Shown here: one piece after another, positions 6,664 to 13,279 of the stretch
Layout: each line of letters begins with the position of its first letter
Numbering within the stretch: the first letter of the stretch is position 1
Source of the DNA: Hyphomonadaceae bacterium UBA2389
GTDB lineage: Bacteria; Pseudomonadota; Alphaproteobacteria; Caulobacterales; Aquidulcibacteraceae
Direction of reading: 5' to 3'
DNA: 19,812 nt
Assembly: GCA_002343395.1 (NCBI GenBank)
Contig: DDSN01000128.1
Span: 1-19,812, forward strand
Translations under genes and position numbers: made by a program
The notes under the pieces: generated by a model
The model's input: the letters and a program-made list of their open reading frames with translations, nothing else
The model's database searches: none
What the model was told of the DNA's origin: nothing

Positions 6664-7428
6664 TTACAAGACACCCAACATGGAGGCGACCAGTGGGTGG
6701 CGGACAATATCGCTTTCGCCCAGGCGAACCACGGCGATATTGGGAACTAATTCAAGGCGCTCGGAGACAGAAGACAATCCGGACAGATCTGGCAGCAAGT
6801 CAGTCTGCGCTGGGTCGCCGGTGACGACCATCGTCGAGTGCCAGCCCAGGCGTGTCAGCAGCATCTTGATTTGGCCATAGGTGCAGTTCTGCGCTTCGTC
6901 GATCACGACAAACGCGTTGTTCAGAGTTCGCCCGCGCATGAAGCCGACGGGCGCGATCTCGATGAGGCCCTCGGCCATTAGCGCCTTCAGGCGTTTGGCC
7001 GAGAGGCGATCCGTCAAGGCGTCATAGAGCGGCCTCAAATAGGGGGCGAGCTTGTCCTCCATCGCGCCAGGCAGGAAGCCCAGCGATTCGCCTGCTTCCA
7101 CCGCCGGTCGCGACAGCACGATACGGCCGACTTTGCCGCTCTCCAGCGCTTCGACGGCCTTGGCTATCGCGAGATAGGTTTTGCCCGTGCCCGCGGGCCC
7201 GAGCGCCAGGACCAGCGCATGTGCGTCAATCGCGGCGATGAGTTGCTCTTGGCCCTTGGACTTCGGCCGAATGGTCTTGACGAAGCTCTGCTCGCGTCCG
7301 CCGTCGTTGGTGGGTTGCCATCCGCCTTCGAGCACTTGGAGGTTCCGCTGGCGGCGGTCGTCACGCTGAAACTCTTGAACATTGAGCACGCCTTGTGCGT
7401 GTCTGCGCTTGCTGGTGCGCTTCGTCAT
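6664..7428 (-). CDS. phoH: PhoH-family P-loop ATPase (short form)
   Basis: This is a 254-residue PhoH-domain protein. The family are P-loop NTPases related to superfamily I helicases, thought to act on RNA; the exact role is unsettled. The Walker A G-P-A-G-T-G-K-T is at residues 77-84, Walker B F-V-V-I-D-E-A-Q-N at 173-181 and the T-G-D-P-A-Q-T-D motif at 203-210. The basic N-terminus of about 50 residues lacks the extra domain of the longer PhoL/YbeZ type. I chose the ATG at 7428 because AAGGAG lies six bases upstream. The frame is open back to 7593, but that part is low-complexity leader. Its terminator is at 6573-6595. Confidence 0.9.
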   Translation of the reverse strand: MTKRTSKRRHAQGVLNVQEFQRDDRRQRNLQVLEGGWQPTNDGGREQSFVKTIRPKSKGQEQLIAAIDAHALVLALGPAGTGKTYLAIAKAVEALESGKVGRIVLSRPAVEAGESLGFLPGAMEDKLAPYLRPLYDALTDRLSAKRLKALMAEGLIEIAPVGFMRGRTLNNAFVVIDEAQNCTYGQIKMLLTRLGWHSTMVVTGDPAQTDLLPDLSGLSSVSERLELVPNIAVVRLGESDIVRHPLVASMLGVL

Positions 7429-7739
7429 TAAGGTCTCCTTCTTGGAGCGGACGTGGGTGGAGACGCCGCGGCTTCTGCCGGCGGCGGGAGGATCGAAGAA
7501 GTCCGAGGAGTCGAGGGAGTCGGCGGCGGGAACGCCGCGTAGCGTTTTCGAGGCTTTGCGCTGACTGCGCCGTTCGCCCACGCTCTCCCCCACAAATGGG
7601 CTTTCGCCCTGGAGACGGGCGGATCAGGAGTTCTGATCCGATGTTCTCATGAGACGCTGAACCGGTTAACGACGCATTGAAGCGCGGTAAGGTCACAAAA
7701 AATTCGCGCCAAGCCGTCGAGGCAAACCTGGAGTTGAGC
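7429..7739. promoter_or_regulatory. Divergent intergenic region between phoH and the carbonic anhydrase gene
   Basis: This is 311 bases without a convincing gene. The half next to phoH is purine-rich on the plus strand and would form a long phoH leader. A segment at 7493-7500 is complementary, with one mismatch, to bases 7439-7446 beside the phoH ribosome-binding site. The half near the carbonic anhydrase contains a perfect inverted repeat (7620-7640) and a CtrA-like TTAA-N7-TTGA sequence (7666-7680). Promoters for both genes must lie here, but I cannot place -35/-10 boxes with confidence. Confidence 0.5.
7620..7640. promoter_or_regulatory. Perfect inverted repeat, possible operator
   Basis: CGGATCAG and CTGATCCG are perfect 8-bp arms around a five-base spacer, 100 bases before the carbonic anhydrase start and well upstream of phoH. 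The short spacer suits a dimeric regulator. There is no T run, so a terminator role is less likely. Confidence 0.4.
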
Positions 7740-8276
7740 ATGCCCATCTATGCGCTGGCGGACGCCGATCTCGAAGTGGAGGACGCCGATGCTTTTTGGA
7801 TAGCGCCCACCGCGGTGCTGATCGGTCGGGTTGTGCTCAAGCGCAATGCCTCGGTTTGGTTCGGCGCGGTCCTACGCGGCGACAACGAACCGATCGTCGT
7901 CGGCGAAAACTCCAATGTGCAGGACTGCAGCGTGTTGCACACCGATATAGGCGCTCCGTTGACCATTGGACGCAATGTTACGATTGGACATCAGGTAATG
8001 CTGCATGGCTGCACAATCGGCGACGATACGCTGATCGGAATCAAGGCGACCGTGCTCAACCATGCGCACGTCCCAAGCCGCTGCTTGGTGGGCGCGCACG
8101 CGCTGGTGACGGAGCGCAAGAGCTTCGAGGTGGGATCGCTGATCACCGGCGCGCCGGCGCGGCTGGCGCGCGTGCTGGATGAGCCGCAGAGGCAGATAAT
8201 TCAGCATTCCGCGGCGCACTATGTCGATAACTGGAGACGTTATCGCCGCGATTTGCGGGATAGCCGCTTCCCCTAG
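7740..8276 (+). CDS. Gamma-carbonic anhydrase family protein (left-handed beta-helix)
   Basis: This 178-residue hexapeptide-repeat protein resembles the YrdA/PaaY branch of gamma-class carbonic anhydrases. Such proteins are trimeric with a metal site at the subunit interface, and catalytic activity is not proven for all members. The three expected histidines are visible in S-V-L-H-T-D and T-I-G-H-Q-V-M-L-H-G-C. Family landmarks R-G-D-N, N-V-Q-D, I-G-D-D-T-L-I-G and S-L-I-T-G-A-P-A-R are present. The usual G-M-G-A turn reads G-I-K-A here. I chose the ATG at 7740, with GGAG seven bases upstream, over an in-frame TTG at 7677. The stop interlocks with that of the convergent GYF gene at CTAG. Confidence 0.9.
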   Translation: MPIYALADADLEVEDADAFWIAPTAVLIGRVVLKRNASVWFGAVLRGDNEPIVVGENSNVQDCSVLHTDIGAPLTIGRNVTIGHQVMLHGCTIGDDTLIGIKATVLNHAHVPSRCLVGAHALVTERKSFEVGSLITGAPARLARVLDEPQRQIIQHSAAHYVDNWRRYRRDLRDSRFP

Positions 8277-8806
8277 ACCTGAGGCGTCAACGCGTCGGGC
8301 GCGCGCCCGTTCCACACCTTGGCGATGCGGACGTCGACGTCTGGGCCAAGATTGAACCACGCCAAGCGATCCCGGGTGGCGTCGACCACGATGAAGCGGT
8401 CGCCCATCTCAAGCGTCTGCGAAAGCGTGTTGCGGATCGTCCCGACTGATTGGCGGGTGCGCAGCAGCCATAGGCCGTTGGCGAGTTCGCAGATGAAGCC
8501 GAGGCTTTCGAGGCCGGCGACAAAGGCGTTGAAGGCGCCCGACACGATCTCGGCATGCACGACGACATTAGCGGCCACGTCGTTGGCGGGCGTCGGCGTG
8601 CGCAGGCCGCGCAATGACATGATGCGGCGCGCTTCCGTCCAAGCGCCATCCGGCTTATCGGACAGCAAAGTGCTCGGTTTGACCCGCCCTTCGGACATGA
8701 ACTGGGCGATCCGATCAATGTTGTATGGGCCAAACGCGCGCCCGCGCACCTGAACCCACCATTGGCTCTGGGCGATCGATTTTGAGGGCATTACCGCGTC
8801 GGCCAC
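8273..8806 (-). CDS. GYF_2 (DUF4339) domain protein with an uncharacterised C-terminal domain
   Basis: This is a 177-residue soluble protein. Residues about 16-65 form a GYF_2-type domain: W-W-V-Q-V-R-G-R-A-F-G-P-Y-N, then a helix and W-T-E-A. This family is a proposed peptide-binding module. The remaining 110 residues, including F-V-A-G-L-E-S-L-G-F, D-R-F-I-V-V-D-A-T-R-D-R-L-A-W-F-N and a final W-N-G-R-A-P-D-A-L, look like an alpha/beta domain that I cannot name. I prefer the GTG at 8806, which has GGAG seven bases upstream; an ATG at 8791 lacks a good site. A perfect CTTAAG-centred palindrome lies 38 bases upstream of the start. Confidence 0.75.
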   Translation of the reverse strand: MADAVMPSKSIAQSQWWVQVRGRAFGPYNIDRIAQFMSEGRVKPSTLLSDKPDGAWTEARRIMSLRGLRTPTPANDVAANVVVHAEIVSGAFNAFVAGLESLGFICELANGLWLLRTRQSVGTIRNTLSQTLEMGDRFIVVDATRDRLAWFNLGPDVDVRIAKVWNGRAPDALTPQV

Positions 8807-8844
8807 GTCTGTGCTCCATTTTGAAACGGAGCCAGACGTACTAA

Positions 8845-8860
8845 CCCCGCTTAAGCGGGG
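8845..8860. promoter_or_regulatory. Perfect 16-bp CTTAAG-centred palindrome
   Basis: CCCCGCTTAAGCGGGG is self-complementary over all 16 bases. It lies between the end of the PilZ gene (8890) and the start of the GYF gene (8806), both on the minus strand. It could be an operator or a spacerless hairpin. No T run follows on either strand, so termination is not well supported. Similar CTTAAG palindromes occur at 11374-11387 and 15911-15922. Confidence 0.45.
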
Positions 8861-8889
8861 CCGGTGCAACCACTATGCCTGGGGCTGCA

Positions 8890-9519
8890 TTAGTCTTGTG
8901 AGGCCGCGGCCGTGCCGCGCGGTTCGAAATCGATGGCGAAGCCGTTTTCAATCAGGCGCGCCACACGGCCGTAAATGTTGCCGACGCGGACCCAAACACC
9001 CAGCAAGGGCGGTGGACGCTTTGAGCGAATGGTGATCCCCGCGAGCGAAAAGTCGAGCACTTCGCCTTCGTAGGTTTCGCCGGTTTCAAAAAGCAGGGTC
9101 ACGAACTGCCCGCCCTGGCGTGGCGCTGGCTTCGCCGGCTCCTCGACGCCGAGGTCCTTGTTAATCGTGAGCGTTAGTTGCTCGGCCAGTTTTTCGCGTT
9201 TGTGGGCGCTGAAATCAAAGATGATGGCCGCGCCGTCCTCGCCGCGGCGCGCGACATTGCCCGAAACGCGCCCAATGCCGTCAAGGTAAATCACGACCTT
9301 CTCGCCAACATCAGGCAGCACGGGCGCTTGAATGCGCACGTCGCCGGGCGAGATGTCAGCGGTGCGGCAATCGTGCTCGCGGCCGAGGGTGTCGAGCATG
9401 CGCCCGCCGATGATCACAGGCAGGCGGCGGAACCGCCGACGTTCGCGAAGGCCGACTTGGGCCGCGGTGAGGCGGCGCGCGGCGCCGGCAAAGTCAAGCT
9501 TCTGGGCGGTGCTGGTCAT
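8890..9519 (-). CDS. Protein with tandem PilZ-like domains
   Basis: This is a 209-residue soluble protein with two PilZ-like units. PilZ domains bind cyclic di-GMP through an upstream R-x-x-x-R and a D/N-x-S-x-x-G motif. Unit 1 has an arginine-rich R-E-R-R-R-F-R-R segment (residues 25-32) but a degenerate D-I-S-P-G-D (55-60), with the glycine one place early. Unit 2 has a canonical D-F-S-L-A-G (156-161) but only a single R (R134) shortly upstream, not a clear arginine pair. Binding to cyclic di-GMP is therefore uncertain. The ATG is at 9517-9519. A CtrA-like sequence lies 25 bases upstream. No motility or cellulose genes are adjacent. Confidence 0.85.
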   Translation of the reverse strand: MTSTAQKLDFAGAARRLTAAQVGLRERRRFRRLPVIIGGRMLDTLGREHDCRTADISPGDVRIQAPVLPDVGEKVVIYLDGIGRVSGNVARRGEDGAAIIFDFSAHKREKLAEQLTLTINKDLGVEEPAKPAPRQGGQFVTLLFETGETYEGEVLDFSLAGITIRSKRPPPLLGVWVRVGNIYGRVARLIENGFAIDFEPRGTAAASQD

Positions 9520-9543
9520 GACACGATAAATGCCCGTTCACCG

Positions 9544-9558
9544 TAAACGTTTGCTTAA
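9544..9558 (-). promoter_or_regulatory. CtrA-box-like sequence ahead of the PilZ gene
   Basis: Read on the minus strand, TTAA-GCAAACG-TTTA matches the CtrA consensus TTAA-N7-TTAA at seven of eight positions. It is 25 bases before the PilZ start. One such 7/8 match is expected by chance about once per 20 kb at this base composition, so this is only suggestive. Confidence 0.25.
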
Positions 9559-9644
9559 GGTTTGACGGAGCGGCAGGGCTTGGCGCCGCCGTTTTGGGCG
9601 CGCAAAGGGTGAGGGACGTGCTTTTTTGAGTAAGGACGACAGCC

Positions 9645-11318
9645 GTGGCTGATGAGGCAAGCGCCGGGCGCTTTGATTTCGTGATTGTCGGCGCTGGCAG
9701 CGCCGGGTGCGTGCTAGCCAACCGGCTCAGCGAAGACCCCAACGTAACCGTCGCGCTGCTTGAGGCGGGGGGCAAGAACGAGTCGATCCTGGTTAAGATG
9801 CCGGCCGGCGTTGGCAACCTCATCGCCAACAAGGGCGTCAGCAATTGGGGCTTTGAAACGACGCCTCAAGCTCATCTCGACGGGCGAAGCCTTTATCAAC
9901 CGCGCGGGCGGGGCTGGGGCGGCTCCTCCGCCATCAATGGCATGATCTACATTCGTGGTCATGCGCGCGACTATGACCATTGGCGCCAGATGGGGCTGAC
10001 GGGCTGGGGCTATGCGGACGTGTTGCCATACTTCAAGCGCGCGCAACACCATGAAGACGGCGCCGATGCATGGAACGGCGAGGGCGGCCCGCTTTGGGTG
10101 TCGCGGGGCCCGCCGGGCGATCCGATCTACAAGGCGGTTATTCAAGCTGGCGCGCAGGCGGGTTTTCCGGTGACGCGGGATTTCAACGGCTACCAACAGG
10201 AAGGCGTCGGCCCTTATCACCTGACTATTCGTGACGGCGAACGTTGGAGCGCGTCGGCGGCGTATCTGCGTCCGATCATCGGCGCGCGACCGAACTTGCG
10301 AATTATCTCGAACGCACAGGCGGCGCGCGTGATTTTCGAAAATAAGCGGGCGGTCGGCGTGGAATTCTCGGCTGGTCGAAACCAGCCCCTGCAGCGCATA
10401 TTCGCGAGCCGCGAGGTTCTTGTGTGCGGCGGCGCGTTTCAATCGCCGCATTTGCTGATGCTCTCGGGGATCGGGCCAGCCGAGGAGCTGCGAAAGCTTG
10501 GCGTCGATGTCGTTCACGACGCGCCGGAGGTGGGCCGCAATCTGCAAGATCACCTCGATGTCTGCGTCATCTACGAGATGACCAAACCGATATCGATGTT
10601 TTCGAAAACCAAAGGGCTTAAGCAGCCGATGATTGGCTTGCAGTACATGCTGACCAAACAAGGGCCCGGACGCACCAATCATCTCCACGCCGGCGCGTTC
10701 CTAAAGACGCGCGGCGAACTCGACAGACCCGACATTCAACTCCATGTCGTGAACGCGGTCATGATCGACCATGCGCGTGTGAAACCGGACCGTGATGGCT
10801 TTACGATCCATGCGTGCCAGTTGCGTCCGGAAAGCAGGGGGACGGTCAAATTGGCGTCGCGCAACCCATTTGACGCGCCGCTCATCGATCCGAACTATCT
10901 GGCGGAAGAAACTGACCGCCGAACCATGCGCGACGCGGTTCGGTTGGTGCGCAGCATCGTCGGGCAAGACGCCCTGAACCTTTATCGTGGGCCGGAAATG
11001 CGCCCTGGCGGTCATGTTCGCACGGACGCGGAGATCGACGCTTGGATCAGACAGACGGCGGAGACGATCTATCATCCCGTTGGCACAGTGCGCATGGGCG
11101 CCGACGACAAGGCGCCGCTTGACGATCAGCTGCGGGTGCGCGGCGTGGACGGGCTGCGGGTCATCGACGCGTCAGTGATGCCGACTTTGATCGGGGGCAA
11201 TACAAACGCGCCCACGATCATGATTGCCGAGAAGCTTTCCGACATTATCCGCGGCAAACCGACATTGCCACGGCAGGAGGCCTCCATAGCCGAGGATCAG
11301 CGTGCAGGGGCGGCCTAG
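9645..11318 (+). CDS. GMC-family FAD-dependent dehydrogenase (choline/alcohol dehydrogenase-like)
   Basis: At 557 residues this has the normal length of BetA/AlkJ-type GMC oxidoreductases. These oxidise an alcohol to an aldehyde using FAD and pass electrons to the respiratory chain or oxygen. The FAD dinucleotide-binding motif is G-A-G-S-A-G (residues 16-21), followed by E40 at the end of the second strand. The GMC signature P-R-G-R-G-W-G-G-S-S-A-I-N-G-M-I-Y lies near 90-105. The catalytic pair is H477 in Y-H-P-V-G-T-V-R-M-G and N521 in G-G-N-T-N-A-P-T, with the family's 44-residue spacing. The start is a GTG with AAGGAC upstream. No betaine genes are nearby, so choline is not supported as substrate; aliphatic or polyethylene-glycol-type alcohols are equally possible. 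Confidence 0.93.
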   Translation: MADEASAGRFDFVIVGAGSAGCVLANRLSEDPNVTVALLEAGGKNESILVKMPAGVGNLIANKGVSNWGFETTPQAHLDGRSLYQPRGRGWGGSSAINGMIYIRGHARDYDHWRQMGLTGWGYADVLPYFKRAQHHEDGADAWNGEGGPLWVSRGPPGDPIYKAVIQAGAQAGFPVTRDFNGYQQEGVGPYHLTIRDGERWSASAAYLRPIIGARPNLRIISNAQAARVIFENKRAVGVEFSAGRNQPLQRIFASREVLVCGGAFQSPHLLMLSGIGPAEELRKLGVDVVHDAPEVGRNLQDHLDVCVIYEMTKPISMFSKTKGLKQPMIGLQYMLTKQGPGRTNHLHAGAFLKTRGELDRPDIQLHVVNAVMIDHARVKPDRDGFTIHACQLRPESRGTVKLASRNPFDAPLIDPNYLAEETDRRTMRDAVRLVRSIVGQDALNLYRGPEMRPGGHVRTDAEIDAWIRQTAETIYHPVGTVRMGADDKAPLDDQLRVRGVDGLRVIDASVMPTLIGGNTNAPTIMIAEKLSDIIRGKPTLPRQEASIAEDQRAGAA

Positions 11319-11332
11319 TGTCGGCAGGCGAT

Positions 11333-11348
11333 GTGGCGGCAACGCCAC
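11333..11348 (+). other. Short stem-loop after the GMC gene
   Basis: GTGGCG-GCAA-CGCCAC is a perfect 6-bp stem closed by a GCAA (GNRA) tetraloop, starting 15 bases after the GMC stop. No T run follows, so it may protect the mRNA end or act as a weak terminator. Confidence 0.35.
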
Positions 11349-11373
11349 TTGTCGGCTTCGACCGTACGTTTGC

Positions 11374-11387
11374 ACGGCTTAAGCCGT
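11374..11387. promoter_or_regulatory. Perfect 14-bp CTTAAG-centred palindrome upstream of the OmpA-like gene
   Basis: ACGGCTTAAGCCGT is fully self-complementary and lies 57 bases before the OmpA-like start. It shares its GCTTAAGC core with the palindrome at 8845-8860. A possible operator or start of a leader hairpin; there is no T run. Confidence 0.4.
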
Positions 11388-11444
11388 AGATTCGCCAAAG
11401 ACGCAGTTCAACGCGTGGCGTGCCGCCTCTTGAGGAGCCGCCAC

Positions 11445-11951
11445 ATGCGCTTCGTTGTTCTCGCCCTCGCCCTGTTCGCATCCACGCCACTCGCTTTTGC
11501 ACAAGACTCCGAGATGGACCGCGCCGAGTCCGAGCTTCGCGACGCCATGGCGCCCGCGGCCTCCGCTGGCGCGCGGGTCGAGCGTGTGTCGCCGGACGAG
11601 ATCAGGATCATCATGCCGTCGGATATTACCTTCGACTTCAACCGCGCGGACTTGCGGTATGAGTTCCTTCCGCGCGTTCAGGAGCTTGCTTCAACGCTGC
11701 GCCGCTTTCCGGGCATGACTGTCGACATCGTTGGCCATGCAGACGCAATTGGTTCGGACGTTTACAATCAACGCCTCTCTGAGCGACGCGCTTACTCCGT
11801 GGGCGACGTGCTCAGTCGTTACGGCGTAAACTACGGGCGCTTGTCCATGAGCGGGCGCGGCGAATGGGAGCCGATCGCCTCGAACAACGACGAGTGGGGT
11901 CGAGCGCGAAACCGGCGCGTCGAAATCCGCGTCCTTGGGGCGAAGAAGTAG
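11445..11951 (+). CDS. OmpA-domain periplasmic peptidoglycan-binding protein
   Basis: This is a 168-residue exported protein. Residues 1-19 form a Sec signal peptide (M-R-F-V-V-L-A-L-A-L, then P-L-A-F-A before Q20) without a lipobox. The OmpA C-terminal domain covers about residues 55-165. It contains G-H-A-D-A-I-G-S-D-V-Y-N-Q-R-L-S-E-R-R-A, with the diaminopimelate-binding pair D100 and R115 at the canonical 15-residue spacing, and N-R-R-V-E-I near the end. No beta-barrel or Pal-type lipid anchor is present, so it should be a soluble periplasmic or loosely associated cell-wall binder. I chose the ATG at 11445, with GAGGAG seven bases upstream. A longer open frame from 11331 would destroy the signal peptide. 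Confidence 0.92.
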   Translation: MRFVVLALALFASTPLAFAQDSEMDRAESELRDAMAPAASAGARVERVSPDEIRIIMPSDITFDFNRADLRYEFLPRVQELASTLRRFPGMTVDIVGHADAIGSDVYNQRLSERRAYSVGDVLSRYGVNYGRLSMSGRGEWEPIASNNDEWGRARNRRVEIRVLGAKK

Positions 11952-11953
11952 CT

Positions 11954-12487
11954 TCAGTCGTTGACGACGACGAGGCGCATGCGCGCCGGCGGCTTGGCTT
12001 CGGGCGGGTGGATCGATGCGATCCGTAGGAGTTGGATCGGCCGGCCATCCAGGAACGGCTCTCCGCCCAGGGGCTGGAACATCCCTAGATACCGCTCGCC
12101 CAGCATGGCGCTATCGAGTCGCAACGGCGTCACAAGCAGCTCAGCGCCGAGCGTTTTTCCGCAGAGCGTCTGGGCAGTGACGCGGACGATGCCGGGTTGC
12201 CCCGCGGCGGCGCACGCCTCGATCAGCGCGCGCATAAGCATGAGATCGGGTTGAAGAAAGAAGCGCGCGAAATCGTGCTCCCGCAAATCACGACCGAAGA
12301 GCGTGATCAGTTCCTGTCCGAAAGTGCGAATGGGGAGGCGTCCATCATTCGTCCGCTCGATCACAAACAAGCGCTCGATAACCTGATCGGCGCCGCCCTT
12401 TTTGGGAGCGTGGCTATCCCCAGCCAACGCGCGCCCGTAGGCGAGCAGCGCCCGGGTGTCAGGGTGGAAGGTCTCTTCGCCGATCAT
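11954..12487 (-). CDS. PAS_5 (DUF1388-type) domain protein
   Basis: This is a 177-residue soluble protein resembling the stand-alone PAS_5 proteins common in alphaproteobacteria. It has the opening F-H-P-D-T-R-A-L-L-A-Y-G-R-A-L, a core I-R-T-F-G-Q-E-L-I-T-L-F-G-R-D-L-R-E-H-D-F and a later G-A-E-L-L-V-T-P-L-R-L. Such proteins lack an output domain and their ligand is unknown to me. The end R-M-R-L-V-V-V-N-D continues past the PAS fold. The start is uncertain: the ATG at 12487 has no clear ribosome-binding site, and an in-frame TTG at 12505 is possible; a stop at 12515-12517 rules out anything longer. Its stop lies two bases from that of the convergent OmpA-like gene. Confidence 0.8.
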   Translation of the reverse strand: MIGEETFHPDTRALLAYGRALAGDSHAPKKGGADQVIERLFVIERTNDGRLPIRTFGQELITLFGRDLREHDFARFFLQPDLMLMRALIEACAAAGQPGIVRVTAQTLCGKTLGAELLVTPLRLDSAMLGERYLGMFQPLGGEPFLDGRPIQLLRIASIHPPEAKPPARMRLVVVND

Positions 12488-12622
12488 ATGACGGCGCAGG
12501 AGCAAGCCTTGGACCTAAGCCTGGTGGGCGAATTTCGTGCTGGAGCGGGCGCGATTCCCGCCTCGCGCTAACCCCGGTGCGACGCTTGCAGCACCCTACG
12601 CGAACAGCGCGAGACGCCCACG

Positions 12623-12712
12623 ATGCGAGAGCCAATTCGGCACACTGTGATGCGGGCGTGCCTCGCCGGCCTCGCGTTCGGTTTGGCGGCGTTGGGACTT
12701 TACTGGCTCTAG
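12623..12712 (+). CDS. Possible 29-residue single-helix membrane peptide
   Basis: ATG at 12623 to TAG at 12710-12712. Residues 11-29 (A-C-L-A-G-L-A-F-G-L-A-A-L-G-L-Y-W-L) would form one membrane helix preceded by a basic N-terminus, a typical small membrane protein shape. The stop interlocks with that of the convergent lipoprotein at CTAG. There is no clear ribosome-binding site, and hydrophobic short frames occur by chance in GC-rich DNA, so this is a weak call. Confidence 0.3.
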   Translation: MREPIRHTVMRACLAGLAFGLAALGLYWL

Positions 12713-13173
12713 CGCCCGACAGTGATGTCCGTGAGCGACGTCCCATCGCACATGATATGGATGGTCGTGTAGGGAGCGCTTGCGGGGCCAAAATAGCGCA
12801 CGGCGTGGGGTGTCTCGACCTCGGCGGTTGGCCCGCTTGGCGGACGCACGGTCAGCACCAAATGCGGCTCGGTGGAGTCCGGGGTGTCTCCGGCATCGCG
12901 CAGCAGCGAGACCGAGTAACCCGCGCGTGGCAGCAGGATCGTCCCGTTTACCGTGAGGCTTGGAGGCGTGTTTGAGCCAAGTTCGGCCTCCCAGTCTCGC
13001 TGCGCGCGGATATCGCAAGGCAGGGACGGCGCGGGCGTCGCCGCTGGCGCTGTCTCGACGGCGTCAGCACTCTCGGTCGCCGGCGTTTCCGTGGGTGCGC
13101 CAGGAGCAGGCTGTTGGCAGGCGGCCAAGGCTGCGGCGCTCAACACCGCCGCCAACGCGTGCGTCAACTTCAT
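12709..13173 (-). CDS. Lipoprotein, 154 aa, unknown function
   Basis: The N-terminus M-K-L-T-H-A-L-A-A-V ends in the lipobox L-A-A-C with the lipidated cysteine at residue 19. The mature protein should be anchored in a membrane facing the periplasm; Q20 at position +2 gives no inner-membrane retention signal. Residues 20-50 are a Pro/Ala/Thr-rich linker. The rest is a compact domain containing C-D-I-R-A-Q-R-D-W-E-A-E-L-G, S-L-T-V-N-G-T-I-L-L-P and a second cysteine in H-I-M-C-D-G-T-S-L, which could pair in a disulfide. I cannot name the domain. The ATG at 13173 has GGGAGG six bases upstream; an extension to 13200 would mask the signal. It diverges from gatB. Confidence 0.8.
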   Translation of the reverse strand: MKLTHALAAVLSAAALAACQQPAPGAPTETPATESADAVETAPAATPAPSLPCDIRAQRDWEAELGSNTPPSLTVNGTILLPRAGYSVSLLRDAGDTPDSTEPHLVLTVRPPSGPTAEVETPHAVRYFGPASAPYTTIHIMCDGTSLTDITVGR

Positions 13174-13279
13174 GGGTCGCCTCCCTCTTGGCTGCACCAA
13201 GTTAGCATAAGGCGAGAGCGGCAGTCTAACAAAGGCGTAACCCTAGACAACACCGCCCATGGCCCCCTAAGTCCGCGTT

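Noticed and set aside
9645..11318. Assignment of the GMC enzyme as choline dehydrogenase (betA)
   Set aside because: Motifs are shared across GMC dehydrogenases, and no betB, betI or choline transporter is nearby.
11331..11951. Longer start for the OmpA-like gene at 11331
   Set aside because: It would add 38 residues before a clear signal peptide and pass through two inverted repeats; the ATG at 11445 has a good ribosome-binding site.
12545..12561. Stem with seven-base loop resembling a tRNA T arm
   Set aside because: The loop CGCGATT lacks the TTC-Pu-A pattern, and no acceptor, anticodon or D arm is found around it.
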